A DNA stretch of 47,285 nt, taken from the NCBI GenBank assembly GCA_963627465.1, contig CAVGBO010000063.1:1-47285 (forward strand), in the 5' to 3' direction. Under the pieces are notes generated by a model, which was not told the origin of the DNA, made no database searches, and saw only the letters and a list, made by a program, of their open reading frames with translations. Below are positions 16,107-24,998 of the stretch, in pieces (position 1 is the stretch's first letter; the number at the start of each line of letters is the position of its first letter). Origin of the DNA: CAKUFA01 sp963627465 (GTDB taxonomy: Bacteria > Bacillota > Clostridia > Christensenellales > Aristaeellaceae). Both the position numbers and the translations under genes were made by a program.

Positions 16107-16128
16107 GCAATGTAAACGGTAACATTGC
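16107..16128. promoter_or_regulatory. LacI-type operator O2 in the leader
   Basis: The core TGTAAACGGTAACA (16111-16124) lies inside a longer palindrome with GCAATGT and ACATTGC arms. Placed about 50 bp after the expected transcription start, so a bound repressor could block elongation or loop to O1. Centre-to-centre distance to O1 is 180 bp. Confidence 0.75.
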
Positions 16129-16167
16129 AAGAGCATCACCAAAGCACGTTACAAGGAGGAAATCACG

Positions 16168-17412
16168 ATGAAGAAACTGGTTGCCGGCTTGCTTGCCTCG
16201 ATGATGGTTGCCACCATGGCACCTGCGATGGCAGAAACGACCCTGAAGGTTGCTGGATGGGACATCAGCAGCACGCCCTACTACACCGCTATTAAGGAAG
16301 GCTACGAAGCAGCCAACCCTGATGTGACCATCGAGTGGGTGGACTTGGCCTCTCAGGACTACAACGTGAAGGCCAGCACCATGCTGTCCGGCGGCGACAC
16401 CACGGATCTGTACTGCGTGAAGGAGCTTTCCGACATGCAGAACTGGGCCAAGGAAGGCTTGATCGTCTCCATGGATGAGTACATCAAGGCGAACGGCACG
16501 GATATGACCAAGTACGCCGGCATGGACAGCTGCTATGTGGGTCTGACCGACGGCCAGCAGTATGCACTGCCCTTCCGCGCAGACTACTGGGTCATGTTCT
16601 ACAACAAGGATCTGTTTGACCAGGCTGGCATGGACTATCCCACCAACGACTGGACCTGGGATGAGTACGCTCAGATGGCTCGTGACATTCACGAAAAGAC
16701 CGGCGCTTACGGCACTCACTATCACACCTGGCTGTCCTGCGTGGCCAACTGGTCTGTGTGCGATGGCGTGAACACCTTGGCAGACGGCGAATACTCTGAT
16801 CTGAAGTATTTCTATAACCTGTATCAGGCTCTGGAAGACGAAGGCGTGTGCATGAGCTATGACGAACTGAAGGCTTCCGGCCTCCACTACTCCGGCGCAT
16901 TCGCACAGGGCAACATTGCCATGATGCCCATGGGCTACTGGTATGCTTCCACCCTCATCGGCTACATCAAGGACGGCACTGCTTCCATGAATTGGGGCAT
17001 CGTGGCTGTTCCTCATCAGGAAGGCGTAGCTGCCGGTTCTTCCTTCGGTTCTCCTACCGGCATCGCCATCAGCAATGCCAGCGCCAACAAGGACGAAGCT
17101 TGGAAGTTCGCCGCCTGGATGTGCTCTGAAGAAGGCGCAAAGGCCATCGCTGCTACCGGCACCCGTCCCGCTTATGTGAGCGAAGCTGTTGCTACCGTGC
17201 TGGCCGCTGCTGACGGATTCCCCACCGATGAAAACAGCAAGGCTGCCCTGCTGCCCACCTCCATCGCTCTGGAATGGCCCATCGGTGAAGGCGTCAACGA
17301 AATCAAGACCATCGTTAACGAAGAGCATACCCTGATCATGACCCGTGAGCTGACCGTGGACGAAGGCATTGCGGAAATGGAAGAGCGTGCTGCTGAATAC
17401 GTGAAGAAGTAA
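16168..17412 (+). CDS. Extracellular sugar-binding protein of ABC importer
   Basis: Product of 414 residues, family 1 solute-binding protein (MalE/UgpB type). It has a signal peptide (KKLVAGLLASMMVATMAPAMA) with a signal-peptidase-I type AMA site and no lipobox cysteine, unusual for a Gram-positive binding protein. The mature part shows LKVAGWDISSTPYY, GGDTTDLYCVKE, ALPFRADYWVMFYNKDLFDQAG and W-rich ligand-site segments, then a C-terminal PTSIALEWPIGE and helix. It would capture the oligosaccharide outside the cell for the two permeases downstream. AAGGAGG lies 8 nt before the ATG. Likely ligand: an unsaturated uronic oligosaccharide, inferred from the downstream enzymes. Confidence 0.9.
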   Translation: MKKLVAGLLASMMVATMAPAMAETTLKVAGWDISSTPYYTAIKEGYEAANPDVTIEWVDLASQDYNVKASTMLSGGDTTDLYCVKELSDMQNWAKEGLIVSMDEYIKANGTDMTKYAGMDSCYVGLTDGQQYALPFRADYWVMFYNKDLFDQAGMDYPTNDWTWDEYAQMARDIHEKTGAYGTHYHTWLSCVANWSVCDGVNTLADGEYSDLKYFYNLYQALEDEGVCMSYDELKASGLHYSGAFAQGNIAMMPMGYWYASTLIGYIKDGTASMNWGIVAVPHQEGVAAGSSFGSPTGIAISNASANKDEAWKFAAWMCSEEGAKAIAATGTRPAYVSEAVATVLAAADGFPTDENSKAALLPTSIALEWPIGEGVNEIKTIVNEEHTLIMTRELTVDEGIAEMEERAAEYVKK

Positions 17413-17428
17413 TTCAAACTTCGAAGGG

Positions 17429-17466
17429 GAAGGGGGAGGCGCTGGTGCACTTCCCCCTTCCTTTAT
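17429..17466 (+). terminator. Intercistronic hairpin after the binding-protein gene
   Basis: GAAGGGGGA (17429-17437) pairs with TCCCCCTTC (17452-17460), then CTTTAT. It sits in the 189-bp gap before the permease genes and could act as a partial terminator or RNA-end stabiliser, giving more binding protein than permease. The rest of the gap holds a smaller hairpin near 17481-17504 and no ORF I can support. Confidence 0.65.
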
Positions 17467-17601
17467 AGGTAACATCGCTTTGCTGAATGGAACCATCATT
17501 CGGCAGGGAGCCAGGGGAGCCTCAGCTTCCGGTGGGGTTAGAGTATGATCCCGGTGCTTCCGTTTTGATCAATGAATTTTGCCCGAAAGGATGTGCACGA
17601 C

Positions 17602-18540
17602 ATGACAAAGAGCGTTGGAAAGCGCAAGATGGGGAAGCTGGAGCGGCGCAATACGCTGATCGCTTACTCCTTCCTGGCGCCGAACTTCATCGGCTTTGTT
17701 GTTTTTACTCTGATCCCTGTAATTTTCTCCATTGTGCTGGCTTTCATGAATTGGAGCGGCGGTTCCAACATTACCTGGGCTGGGCTGGATAACTTCAAGC
17801 TGATCTTCAAGGACTTCAGCTTTACCAAGAGCAATCTGGGTATTGCGCTGAAGAATACCGTCTACTACACCGTGGCAACGGTGCCGATTACCATTGCTTG
17901 TGCATTGGGACTGGCACTGGTGCTGAACAAGGCTGTGAAGGGTGCGAAATTCTTCCGTGCCGTGTTCTTCTTCCCCTATGTGGCCTCGCTGGTGGCTATC
18001 TGCGTTTGCTGGAACTTTCTGCTGATGAAGACGGGCCCCGTCAATCAGGTGCTGAGCTTCTTCGGCATCAACATCACCAAGAGCTGGACGTCCAGCCGGG
18101 ACTTGGCCATCTGGGCTATCATTATCGTCAGCGTGTGGCGGAATGCAGGCTACTACATGGTCATGTACCTGGCAGGCCTGCAGGGCGTACCGGCGGAGCT
18201 GTATGAGGCAGCCACCATGGACGGTGCTAACGGCTGGCAGAAGTTCACCAAGGTGACCCTGCCCATGCTGACCCCCACCACTTTCTTCGTATCCATCATG
18301 CTGGTGATTTCCTGCTTCAAGATTTACGACGTGGTTGCCATCATGACCCAGGGCGGCCCTGGCCGCTCTACCAAGATGCTTGTTACCTACATCTTCGAGC
18401 TGAGCTTCGGCGGTGAAGGCATTGCCACATCCGCCCAGTATGGCGTGGCAAGTGCCGTTTCCATGGTGCTGCTGGTCATCGTGCTGCTGGTGACTTACAT
18501 CCAGTTCCGCGGCGAGAAGAAATGGGTTAACTACATGTAA
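17602..18540 (+). CDS. Sugar ABC transporter permease (MalF/UgpA type)
   Basis: Product of 312 residues with about six transmembrane helices, the first at ~25-48 (IAYSFLAPNFIGFVVFTLIPVIFSI...). The cytoplasmic coupling loop EAA motif is present: LYEAATMDGANGWQKFTKVTLPMLTP. It forms the membrane channel with the next gene product. I chose ATG 17602, preceded by GAAAGG; an in-frame ATG at 17572 lacks a ribosome site. Together with the downstream permease it needs an ATPase that is not encoded in this locus, so a shared MsmK/UgpC-like ATPase elsewhere is expected. Confidence 0.92.
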   Translation: MTKSVGKRKMGKLERRNTLIAYSFLAPNFIGFVVFTLIPVIFSIVLAFMNWSGGSNITWAGLDNFKLIFKDFSFTKSNLGIALKNTVYYTVATVPITIACALGLALVLNKAVKGAKFFRAVFFFPYVASLVAICVCWNFLLMKTGPVNQVLSFFGINITKSWTSSRDLAIWAIIIVSVWRNAGYYMVMYLAGLQGVPAELYEAATMDGANGWQKFTKVTLPMLTPTTFFVSIMLVISCFKIYDVVAIMTQGGPGRSTKMLVTYIFELSFGGEGIATSAQYGVASAVSMVLLVIVLLVTYIQFRGEKKWVNYM

Positions 18541-18555
18541 GGGGAGGCGAACGAG

Positions 18556-19425
18556 ATGACAACGGTTGTAACGAAGAAAAAACACACCGGCAAGAAAATG
18601 ACAGTAGGTCATGTGATTGGCACGATCTTCAAGTATGCTTTCCTGCTGGCACTGACGGTGATCGCACTGATCCCGTTTGTGTGGATGATTTCCTCTTCCT
18701 TGAAGACTAGTGTGGATGTATTCTCCATCCCCATGAAGTGGATTCCGGAAACCTTCCACTGGGAAAACTATACGCAGATTTGGGAGAAGGTTCCGCTGCT
18801 TGCCTATTTTAAGAACACGGCGATCCTGGCAGTGATTGTGACCTTCATGCAGATTCTTACGTCCTCCTTTGCGGCCTATGCCTTTGCAAAGATGAACTTC
18901 CGTGGACGTGACCTGCTGTTCATGTGCTACATTGGCACCATCGCAGTGCCGTGGCAGGTGTACATGGTGCCTCAGTTCATCATGATGCGCTCCATCGGCC
19001 TGTATGATACCATCTGGGCACTGGTAGCACTGCAGAGCTTTTCCGCCTTTGGCGTGTTCCTGATGCGTCAGTTCTACATGGGTATTCCCAATGACCTGAG
19101 CGAGGCTGCCCGCATTGACGGACTGAGCGAATACGGCATCTGGGCACGGATTGTGCTGCCCCTGTCCAAGCCGGCCATTGCCACCCTGTGCATTTTCACC
19201 TTCGTAAATACATGGAACGACTACATGGGTCCCATGATTTACCTGACCACGGATATCCGCAAAACCATTCAGGTGGGTCTTCGCCGGTTCATTCAGGCCT
19301 ATTCGGCGGATTACAACCTGATCATGGCTGCGTCCCTGTGCTCGCTGCTGCCTGTGACCATTGTGTTCCTGTTCCTGCAGCGTTACTTTATCGAGGGTAT
19401 TGCCACAACTGGCATGAAGGGATAA
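18556..19425 (+). CDS. Sugar ABC transporter permease (MalG/UgpE type)
   Basis: Product of 289 residues, six predicted transmembrane helices. The N-terminal helix (FLLALTVIALIPFVWMISSSLKT) and the EAA loop (LSEAARIDGLSEYGIWARIVLPLSKPAIAT) are typical for the MalG/UgpE group. Partner of the upstream permease, 15 bp away. GGGGAGG lies about 9 nt before the ATG. The gene ends one base before the lyase start, indicating a single transcript. Confidence 0.93.
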   Translation: MTTVVTKKKHTGKKMTVGHVIGTIFKYAFLLALTVIALIPFVWMISSSLKTSVDVFSIPMKWIPETFHWENYTQIWEKVPLLAYFKNTAILAVIVTFMQILTSSFAAYAFAKMNFRGRDLLFMCYIGTIAVPWQVYMVPQFIMMRSIGLYDTIWALVALQSFSAFGVFLMRQFYMGIPNDLSEAARIDGLSEYGIWARIVLPLSKPAIATLCIFTFVNTWNDYMGPMIYLTTDIRKTIQVGLRRFIQAYSADYNLIMAASLCSLLPVTIVFLFLQRYFIEGIATTGMKG

Positions 19426-19426
19426 A

Positions 19427-21262
19427 ATGTTTGCTGCATATGTAGATGCTCATCCGCTGCATCCCCTGCTGGGGAAGGATTATCATCCTTTTCCGAGGAG
19501 GCAGGAGAGAGCGGCGTGGGACCACCTCCCAAAGGAAAAAAAGGCGGAAATCCTTGCCTGGGCAAAAGAATCCGGGCAAGGATTCCCTATGGTAACGGCA
19601 ACCCAGTTCTTGGCCTTCTGCCGGACGGGCAACCGAATGGTGTATGAGACGCCCTACTTTGCCAGACGAAACCTGCTGATGGGGGCGGCACTGGGCGAAT
19701 GCCTGCTGGATGACGGCACCTATCTGGATGCGGTGGTTGACGGGCTGTGGTGCATCTGCGAGGAAACTACCTGGGTGCTCAGTGCCCACAATGGCAGTGA
19801 TCATCCCGGTCGCCCGCCCATGAACGAACGGCTTTTGCCGGATGTGACCAACCCCTATGTGGATCTGTTTGCGGCGCAGACGGCGGCGGCACTGGCGGAT
19901 ATTCTGTACCTGCTGGAAGATAAGCTGGATGCGGTCAGTCCGCTGATTGCCCGTAGGGTTCGGCTGGAAATTGACCGGCGAATCATTGTGCCATTCATGC
20001 AGCATGACGATTTCTGGTGGATGGGCATGATCCGCAAGGATGTGTGCAACTGGACGCCTTGGATTCTTTCCAATGTGATTGACGTGCTGCTCCTGCTGGA
20101 GCGGGACAGTTGGCGCAAGAGCGAAGGCATTGCCCGTGCCCTGCGCATGCTGGACAGTTACCTGGCCGTGCTGCCGGAGGATGGTGGCTGCGATGAAGGG
20201 GCCGGGTACTTTAATATGGCTGGTGCGGCACTCTTTGATGCGCTGGAAAGCGTGTATCAGGCGACAGATGGTCGTGTTAGCTTCTATGAGGAACCGATGA
20301 TTGCCCGCATTGCGGCTTTCCCCATGCATGCCCATATTGCAGGGGAGTACTTCATCAACTTTGCCGACTGTGATGCCAAGCCTCAACTGGATGGACAGCG
20401 AGTTGCCCTTTTCGGGCAGCGTACCCATCAGGAAGACGTGGAGCAATTCGGCTGGTGGCTGGAGGGGCAAAGAAAATCTGTCCGTCCTGTGGATACACCT
20501 CAAATGAGTCGGGTGCTGCAAAGCTTGTTCGCCCATGCGCCAGTCATGGCAGAACCGACAGGGGAGTCGTTTGCGCTTCTTCCTAGCTTGCAGGTAGCTG
20601 CATGGCGCAAGGGAAGACTGTATGCGGCCGCTAAAGGCGGTCACAATGGGGAAAGCCACAATCATAATGATGTGGGAACCTTCATTGCTTATGTGGACGG
20701 CCTGCCGGAAATCATCGACGTGGGCAACTGCGTATATACGGCCCAGACCTTCGGTCCCAGGCGGTATGAGCTGATGAATACCCGGTCGAGGAACCACAAT
20801 GTCCCCTTGATTGGCATGAGCGAGCAGGTGGCAGGCAGAGAACATGCCGCATCCGCCTTTGAAGCGGATAAAGATGGCGTGCGAATGAACCTTGCAGAAG
20901 CCTATCCGCCTGAGGCTGAAGTACAGTCGCTGATTCGCAGCATGAAGGTAACCGATGCAGGCATAACGCTTACTGATGAAGTTGAGCTTGCTTCCGACCA
21001 GGCGGTGACCTTTGTCTTCATGCTCCGGCATGAGCCAAGGCTGTCTAACGGACGGGCGGACTTTGGCAAGCTTTGCATGAACTATGATAACGACTTGCAG
21101 CCTTATGTGGAAGCAATCTCCGTCACGGATGCCCGCATGGCGAAAAACTTTCCTGGTACCCTTTGGCGGCTGACACTGATAACCTTACCGGCACGGAAGC
21201 ATGTGCATACCTTTCAAATACAAGTGGAGGGTTCAACTTATGGGAAATTGTGTGAAGCATAA
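19427..21262 (+). CDS. Heparinase II/III family polysaccharide lyase-like protein
   Basis: Product of 611 residues with no signal peptide, so cytoplasmic. Residues ~60-340 form an alpha/alpha-toroid with many Trp and Glu/Asp (EETTWVLSAHNGS, HDDFWWMGMIRKDVCNWTPWI, EDGGCDEGAGYFNMAG). Residues ~385-600 match the heparinase II/III beta-sandwich, with the hallmark GGHNGESHNHNDVGTFI (~405-421) followed by IIDVG and the Tyr-rich strand. Such enzymes cleave uronic acid-containing glycans by beta-elimination, often exolytically inside cells. Substrate (glycosaminoglycan, alginate-like or other) cannot be read from sequence. Starts one base after the permease stop. Confidence 0.88.
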   Translation: MFAAYVDAHPLHPLLGKDYHPFPRRQERAAWDHLPKEKKAEILAWAKESGQGFPMVTATQFLAFCRTGNRMVYETPYFARRNLLMGAALGECLLDDGTYLDAVVDGLWCICEETTWVLSAHNGSDHPGRPPMNERLLPDVTNPYVDLFAAQTAAALADILYLLEDKLDAVSPLIARRVRLEIDRRIIVPFMQHDDFWWMGMIRKDVCNWTPWILSNVIDVLLLLERDSWRKSEGIARALRMLDSYLAVLPEDGGCDEGAGYFNMAGAALFDALESVYQATDGRVSFYEEPMIARIAAFPMHAHIAGEYFINFADCDAKPQLDGQRVALFGQRTHQEDVEQFGWWLEGQRKSVRPVDTPQMSRVLQSLFAHAPVMAEPTGESFALLPSLQVAAWRKGRLYAAAKGGHNGESHNHNDVGTFIAYVDGLPEIIDVGNCVYTAQTFGPRRYELMNTRSRNHNVPLIGMSEQVAGREHAASAFEADKDGVRMNLAEAYPPEAEVQSLIRSMKVTDAGITLTDEVELASDQAVTFVFMLRHEPRLSNGRADFGKLCMNYDNDLQPYVEAISVTDARMAKNFPGTLWRLTLITLPARKHVHTFQIQVEGSTYGKLCEA

Positions 21263-23060
21263 TCCTTTGCGTACCCGGGCGGATGTGGAAAAAGCGGCGG
21301 TTCAGCTGATTGAGCCGCTGCTGCCGCTGCTCAGTCCTAACAAAGCCCGTCTGCATCTGGGGGACACGGGCGCTGTGTACCCGGATGATATTGCCCAGAT
21401 GGAGGCTTTTGCCCGTCCACTGTGGGCCATTGTGCCCATGCTGGCCGGACACTGTGCAAGCGTTCAGCCCCTGTGGCAGGCTTGGCGGCAGGGCATTATT
21501 GCCGGCGTTGACCCGGAAAATCCGGAATACTGGGGCGAAGTGGTGGACTATGATCAGCGGCTGGTGGAAATGGCCGTGTTCGGCATGGGCATGGCGCTGG
21601 CACCCAAGGAGTTCTTCTTCGACTTGCCGGAGAAGACACAAAAGCAGCTGCACGCATGGCTGGATCAAATTAACCACCACGACATGCCGAAGAACAACTG
21701 GACCTTCTTCCGGGTGCTGGTGAATATGGGCTTTATCGTTTGCGGCGTGCCTCACGATGAGGAACGGATGCAAAAAGACTTTGCCATGATTGAAGAGCAC
21801 TACGAAGGGGACGGATGGTACTTCGATTATTTCAATCAGCGGGAATATTACACCATGTGGGCTTTCCACTTCTATGGCTTGGTGTATGCGAAAGTCATGG
21901 GCAGCAGAGACCCGGAGCGCAGTCAGGCATACATTCAGCGCGGCAAGCTAATGGCGGCTGATTTTGCCTGCTGGTTTGACAGTTCCTGCGAAGCACTGGC
22001 TTACGGTAGAAGCTTGACCTATCGCTTTGCTCAGGGGGCTTTCTATGCAGCCCAGGCTTTGGCAGAAGCAGAGTGTGAAGCGGTCAGCTATGGACAGATG
22101 AAGCATCTGCTGCTTGGCAACATGCGGAAGTGGTTCAGCAAGCCCATTTTCACCCGGGATGGTGTGCTGACCATTGGCTACGGTTACCCCAGCCTGCTAA
22201 TGGCAGAAGGATACAACGCTCCCGGTTCTCCCTACTGGGCCATGAAGGCATTCGCCTGCCTTGCACTGCCGGAGGATCATCCCTTCTGGCAGGCGGAAGA
22301 GGCGGAAGTGGATACTCCCAAGGTGTCCCTGCAGCCGCATGCCCGCATGCTGATTACCAGAAGCGATGACAAGAGCCATGTGATGGCTTTCGTGGCAGGC
22401 AACCGTGCCCATGAGCACAGCCATGATGAAGCTAAGTATGAAAAATTCGTTTACTCCAGCCTGTTCGGGTTCAGCGTCAGCAAAGCACAAAAGCTGCTGA
22501 AAGACGGTGCCTTCGACAATATGCTGGCATTGAGCGAAGATGGGGATACCTGGCATCCTCGCTACGGCTGTGAGGAATACGAAATCAAAGAAGATTGTGT
22601 ACTTTCCACTTGGCATCCCTTTGTTGGCGTCACGGTGAGGACGGAGCTTCGCCCCTACGGTGAATGGCATGTGCGCATCCACCACATTACCAGCGATCGG
22701 GATCTTTATGCGGCTGAAGGCGGCTATGCCATCTCTCGTGACGGCTGCGATGGCAGCGTGATTTACGGCCAGCATGCCCAAACGCCTCTGGAAGTGTGCG
22801 AAAACGGTCAGGCAGCAGTGATTGCTCCCTGGGGGATCAGCGGCGTGATGAATCTGCAGGGCTATGATGGTCAGCAGAACGTGATGCCGGAACCCAATAC
22901 GAATTTGATGGTGCCCCGCACGTTGATTCCTACCCTGACGGCGAAAATCGGGAAGGGCGAAACCGTGCTGGTCAGCGCAGTATTCGGCACAAAAACCGGT
23001 GGAGAGGAAGCATGGAAGAATCCGCCGACGGAGGTTTTGCAATATGGAAAAATGGGTTGA
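21240..23060 (+). CDS. DUF2264 domain protein
   Basis: Product of 606 residues, cytoplasmic. The N-terminal ~370 residues are an alpha/alpha-barrel-like region with DUF2264 features (NPLRTRADVEKAAVQLIEPLLPLL, NNWTFFRVLVNMGFI, GDGWYFDYFNQREYYTMWAFHFYGL, AYGRSLTYRFAQGAFYAA). The C-terminal ~220 residues are a beta-rich domain. The family recurs in polysaccharide loci and is thought to be a glycoside hydrolase or lyase-related enzyme; activity here is unassigned. ATG 21240 has GGAGGG at ~8 nt and overlaps the lyase gene by 23 bp. Its position between a lyase and a GH88 enzyme points to a step in uronic oligosaccharide breakdown. Confidence 0.85.
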   Translation: MGNCVKHNPLRTRADVEKAAVQLIEPLLPLLSPNKARLHLGDTGAVYPDDIAQMEAFARPLWAIVPMLAGHCASVQPLWQAWRQGIIAGVDPENPEYWGEVVDYDQRLVEMAVFGMGMALAPKEFFFDLPEKTQKQLHAWLDQINHHDMPKNNWTFFRVLVNMGFIVCGVPHDEERMQKDFAMIEEHYEGDGWYFDYFNQREYYTMWAFHFYGLVYAKVMGSRDPERSQAYIQRGKLMAADFACWFDSSCEALAYGRSLTYRFAQGAFYAAQALAEAECEAVSYGQMKHLLLGNMRKWFSKPIFTRDGVLTIGYGYPSLLMAEGYNAPGSPYWAMKAFACLALPEDHPFWQAEEAEVDTPKVSLQPHARMLITRSDDKSHVMAFVAGNRAHEHSHDEAKYEKFVYSSLFGFSVSKAQKLLKDGAFDNMLALSEDGDTWHPRYGCEEYEIKEDCVLSTWHPFVGVTVRTELRPYGEWHVRIHHITSDRDLYAAEGGYAISRDGCDGSVIYGQHAQTPLEVCENGQAAVIAPWGISGVMNLQGYDGQQNVMPEPNTNLMVPRTLIPTLTAKIGKGETVLVSAVFGTKTGGEEAWKNPPTEVLQYGKMG

Positions 23061-24171
23061 CGAAGCTTTTGCCCGTGCCTGCGAAAAGCTGGAGAGAGGC
23101 GCAAAGCGTGCGGCGGAGCAGGACATTATCCCGTACATGGGGCAGAAGGACGGCTACGCCCCCGCACCCTTTGACGGCAACAGCTGGTGGACGGGTGGAT
23201 TCTGGCCGGGCATGATGTGGCAGATGTACGTGGCCACCGGCAAGGATGTCTTTAAGGATGAAGCACTTCGTGTGGAAAAGCTGCTGACGGCGGAGCTCCG
23301 TTCCTTCATGCTGCTGAACCATGACGTGGGCTTCATGTATCTGCTGTCCACCGGTGCTCATGACCGCATCTTGAAGGACGAGCAGGCTCATGCGGATACA
23401 CTCCACGCCGCAACCCTTCTGGCAGGCCGGTTTAACCCGGTTGGATTTATCCGTGCCTGGCCGGGGGAGGATCGGGCAGGATACGCCATCATTGACTGCA
23501 TGATGAACCTGAACATCCTCTACTGGGCAGGCAAGCAGACGGGGGATCCTCGATTCGAAGCCATTGCCCGCATTCATGCGGATACCACCATTCGGGAGTT
23601 TATCCGGGAAGATGGCAGCAGCAACCATATTGTCATCTTTGATCCTGCAACCGGGAAAGCACTGGACAAGCCCGGCGGACAGGGCTATGCACCTGGTTCC
23701 AGCTGGAGCCGGGGACAGGCGTGGGCGCTGTATGGGTTCACCCTGACCGGCATCAATACCGGGGATAGCAAGTATATTGACGTGGCGCGGAAATGTGCGA
23801 AGTACTTTATTGCCAACATCCGTGAGGATGGTTTGACTGACTGTGATTTCCGCCAGCCCAAGGATGAGGAGCGCATTGATAACATTGCCGGTGCCTGTGC
23901 GGCCTGCGGCTTGCTGGAACTTGCCAAGGTAGTTGGCGGTGAAGAGGGTGAGACCTACCGGGCGGCGGCTATGCGGCTGCTGACGGCACTGAACACCCTG
24001 TGCGCAGACTGGACGGACAACAACATGGGCATCCTGCAAAAGTGCACCGCCAGCTATCATAATGACGGAGCCGGCCGGCACGTGAATATCCTGTATGGAG
24101 ATTACTTCTTTGTGGAGGCACTGTGCAAGCTGCGTGGCACGGATGCCGGTCTGTGGATGGCCAGAAAGTGA
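23044..24171 (+). CDS. Unsaturated glucuronyl hydrolase (GH88 family)
   Basis: Product of 375 residues, cytoplasmic alpha6/alpha6-barrel enzyme. It removes the 4,5-unsaturated uronic acid from lyase products by hydrating the double bond. The two key acids match the family: Asp94 in LLNHDVGFMY and Asp151 in IIDCMMNLNILYWA; other hallmarks are WTGGFWPGMMW, APGSSWSRGQAWALYGF, and KCTASYHNDG near the end. ATG 23044 has GGAGG upstream and overlaps the DUF2264 gene by 17 bp. Its product would rearrange to 5-keto-4-deoxyuronate; the kduI/kduD-type enzymes needed to make KDG are not in the window. Confidence 0.93.
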   Translation: MEKWVDEAFARACEKLERGAKRAAEQDIIPYMGQKDGYAPAPFDGNSWWTGGFWPGMMWQMYVATGKDVFKDEALRVEKLLTAELRSFMLLNHDVGFMYLLSTGAHDRILKDEQAHADTLHAATLLAGRFNPVGFIRAWPGEDRAGYAIIDCMMNLNILYWAGKQTGDPRFEAIARIHADTTIREFIREDGSSNHIVIFDPATGKALDKPGGQGYAPGSSWSRGQAWALYGFTLTGINTGDSKYIDVARKCAKYFIANIREDGLTDCDFRQPKDEERIDNIAGACAACGLLELAKVVGGEEGETYRAAAMRLLTALNTLCADWTDNNMGILQKCTASYHNDGAGRHVNILYGDYFFVEALCKLRGTDAGLWMARK

Positions 24172-24177
24172 GGCAGT

Positions 24178-24954
24178 ATGTACAGCATTGAAATCTGGCG
24201 TCAAGGCGTTCTACTTGCTAAAGGCTGCGGCGAAGAGGAAGCGGCACTGCTCTATAAAGGTGTGTACGAGGAGGGGGACGAGATTCGCTTCTCCTCGGAA
24301 AGCGACCATGTGCTTGTGCAGGTTGATCAGCAGGTGAAGCCTGCCCGTATGTACCTGCCGGAAAAGGTGTTCACTTACCGTCTTCCTTTGCAGGGAGACG
24401 GACTGGCGGTCTATCCGCCCCAGGCGTTTGGGGGAGACATGCACTTGATCTCCATTCGCCCGGTGACAGACAATCCCTATCGCAATTTGGCGGAAAATCC
24501 GGCAGATCAGAGGGGCGATGTCGCCGCCTATCCTCATGCAACGGCAAATGTGGAGACTAGGAATGAAAGCGGCTTTGCTGCTCGGAATGTGATCGATGGC
24601 GAGCACATTGCCTGCGGTCATGGAGAGTGGCCTTTTGGCAGCTGGGGTATCGGCGCAAGAACAGATGCGGCACTGACTCTGGACTTTGGCCGGGAAGTGG
24701 AGATTGACACCCTTGTGCTGTACCTGCGGGCAGATTTTCCCCACGATGCCTACTGGATCTCCGGTACGGTGACCTTGGATGATGGGTTCACCAAGACCTT
24801 CCTGTTGGAAGGAATGGATGGGGGACAGCGCATTGATCTGGGCAGCCACAAGACAAGGACGCTGTTGCTGGATCACCTGATTAAGTGCGATAATCCTTCA
24901 GCGTTCCCAGCACTTCGTCAGCTGGAAGTGTACGGCAAGGATATCGAAGCATAA
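24178..24954 (+). CDS. Unknown protein with C-terminal galactose-binding-like (F5/8C-type) domain
   Basis: Product of 258 residues, no signal peptide. I do not recognise a named family for residues 1-110, which look beta-rich. Residues ~115-255 resemble a discoidin/F5-8C jelly roll: ATANVETRNESGFAARNVIDGEHIACGHGEWPFGSWGIG, LTLDFGREVEIDTLVLYLRADFPHDAYW, and a closing LRQLEVYG. It follows GH88 by 6 bp and ends the operon at a strong terminator, so a role with uronic oligosaccharides is likely. Being cytoplasmic, it may bind a glycan intermediate or be an enzyme accessory; both are guesses. Confidence 0.65.
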   Translation: MYSIEIWRQGVLLAKGCGEEEAALLYKGVYEEGDEIRFSSESDHVLVQVDQQVKPARMYLPEKVFTYRLPLQGDGLAVYPPQAFGGDMHLISIRPVTDNPYRNLAENPADQRGDVAAYPHATANVETRNESGFAARNVIDGEHIACGHGEWPFGSWGIGARTDAALTLDFGREVEIDTLVLYLRADFPHDAYWISGTVTLDDGFTKTFLLEGMDGGQRIDLGSHKTRTLLLDHLIKCDNPSAFPALRQLEVYGKDIEA

Positions 24955-24960
24955 ACAACA

Positions 24961-24996
24961 CGGGCACGGACGAATTGCAACGTCCGTGCCCGTTTA
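24961..24996. terminator. Strong bidirectional terminator
   Basis: CGGGCACGGACG (24961-24972) pairs perfectly with CGTCCGTGCCCG (24981-24992) around an 8-nt loop, then TTTAC. It separates the uronide operon from the convergent comM gene. Confidence 0.9.
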
Positions 24997-24998
24997 CA

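Noticed and set aside
15907..17499. 530-codon minus-strand frame opposite the sugar-binding protein gene
   Set aside because: It covers the operon promoter and operators and has no recognisable domain; the plus-strand gene has a signal peptide, ribosome site and family motifs.
19388..21031. 547-codon minus-strand frame opposite the heparinase II/III-like gene
   Set aside because: No ribosome site, no domain; shadow of the plus-strand lyase gene.
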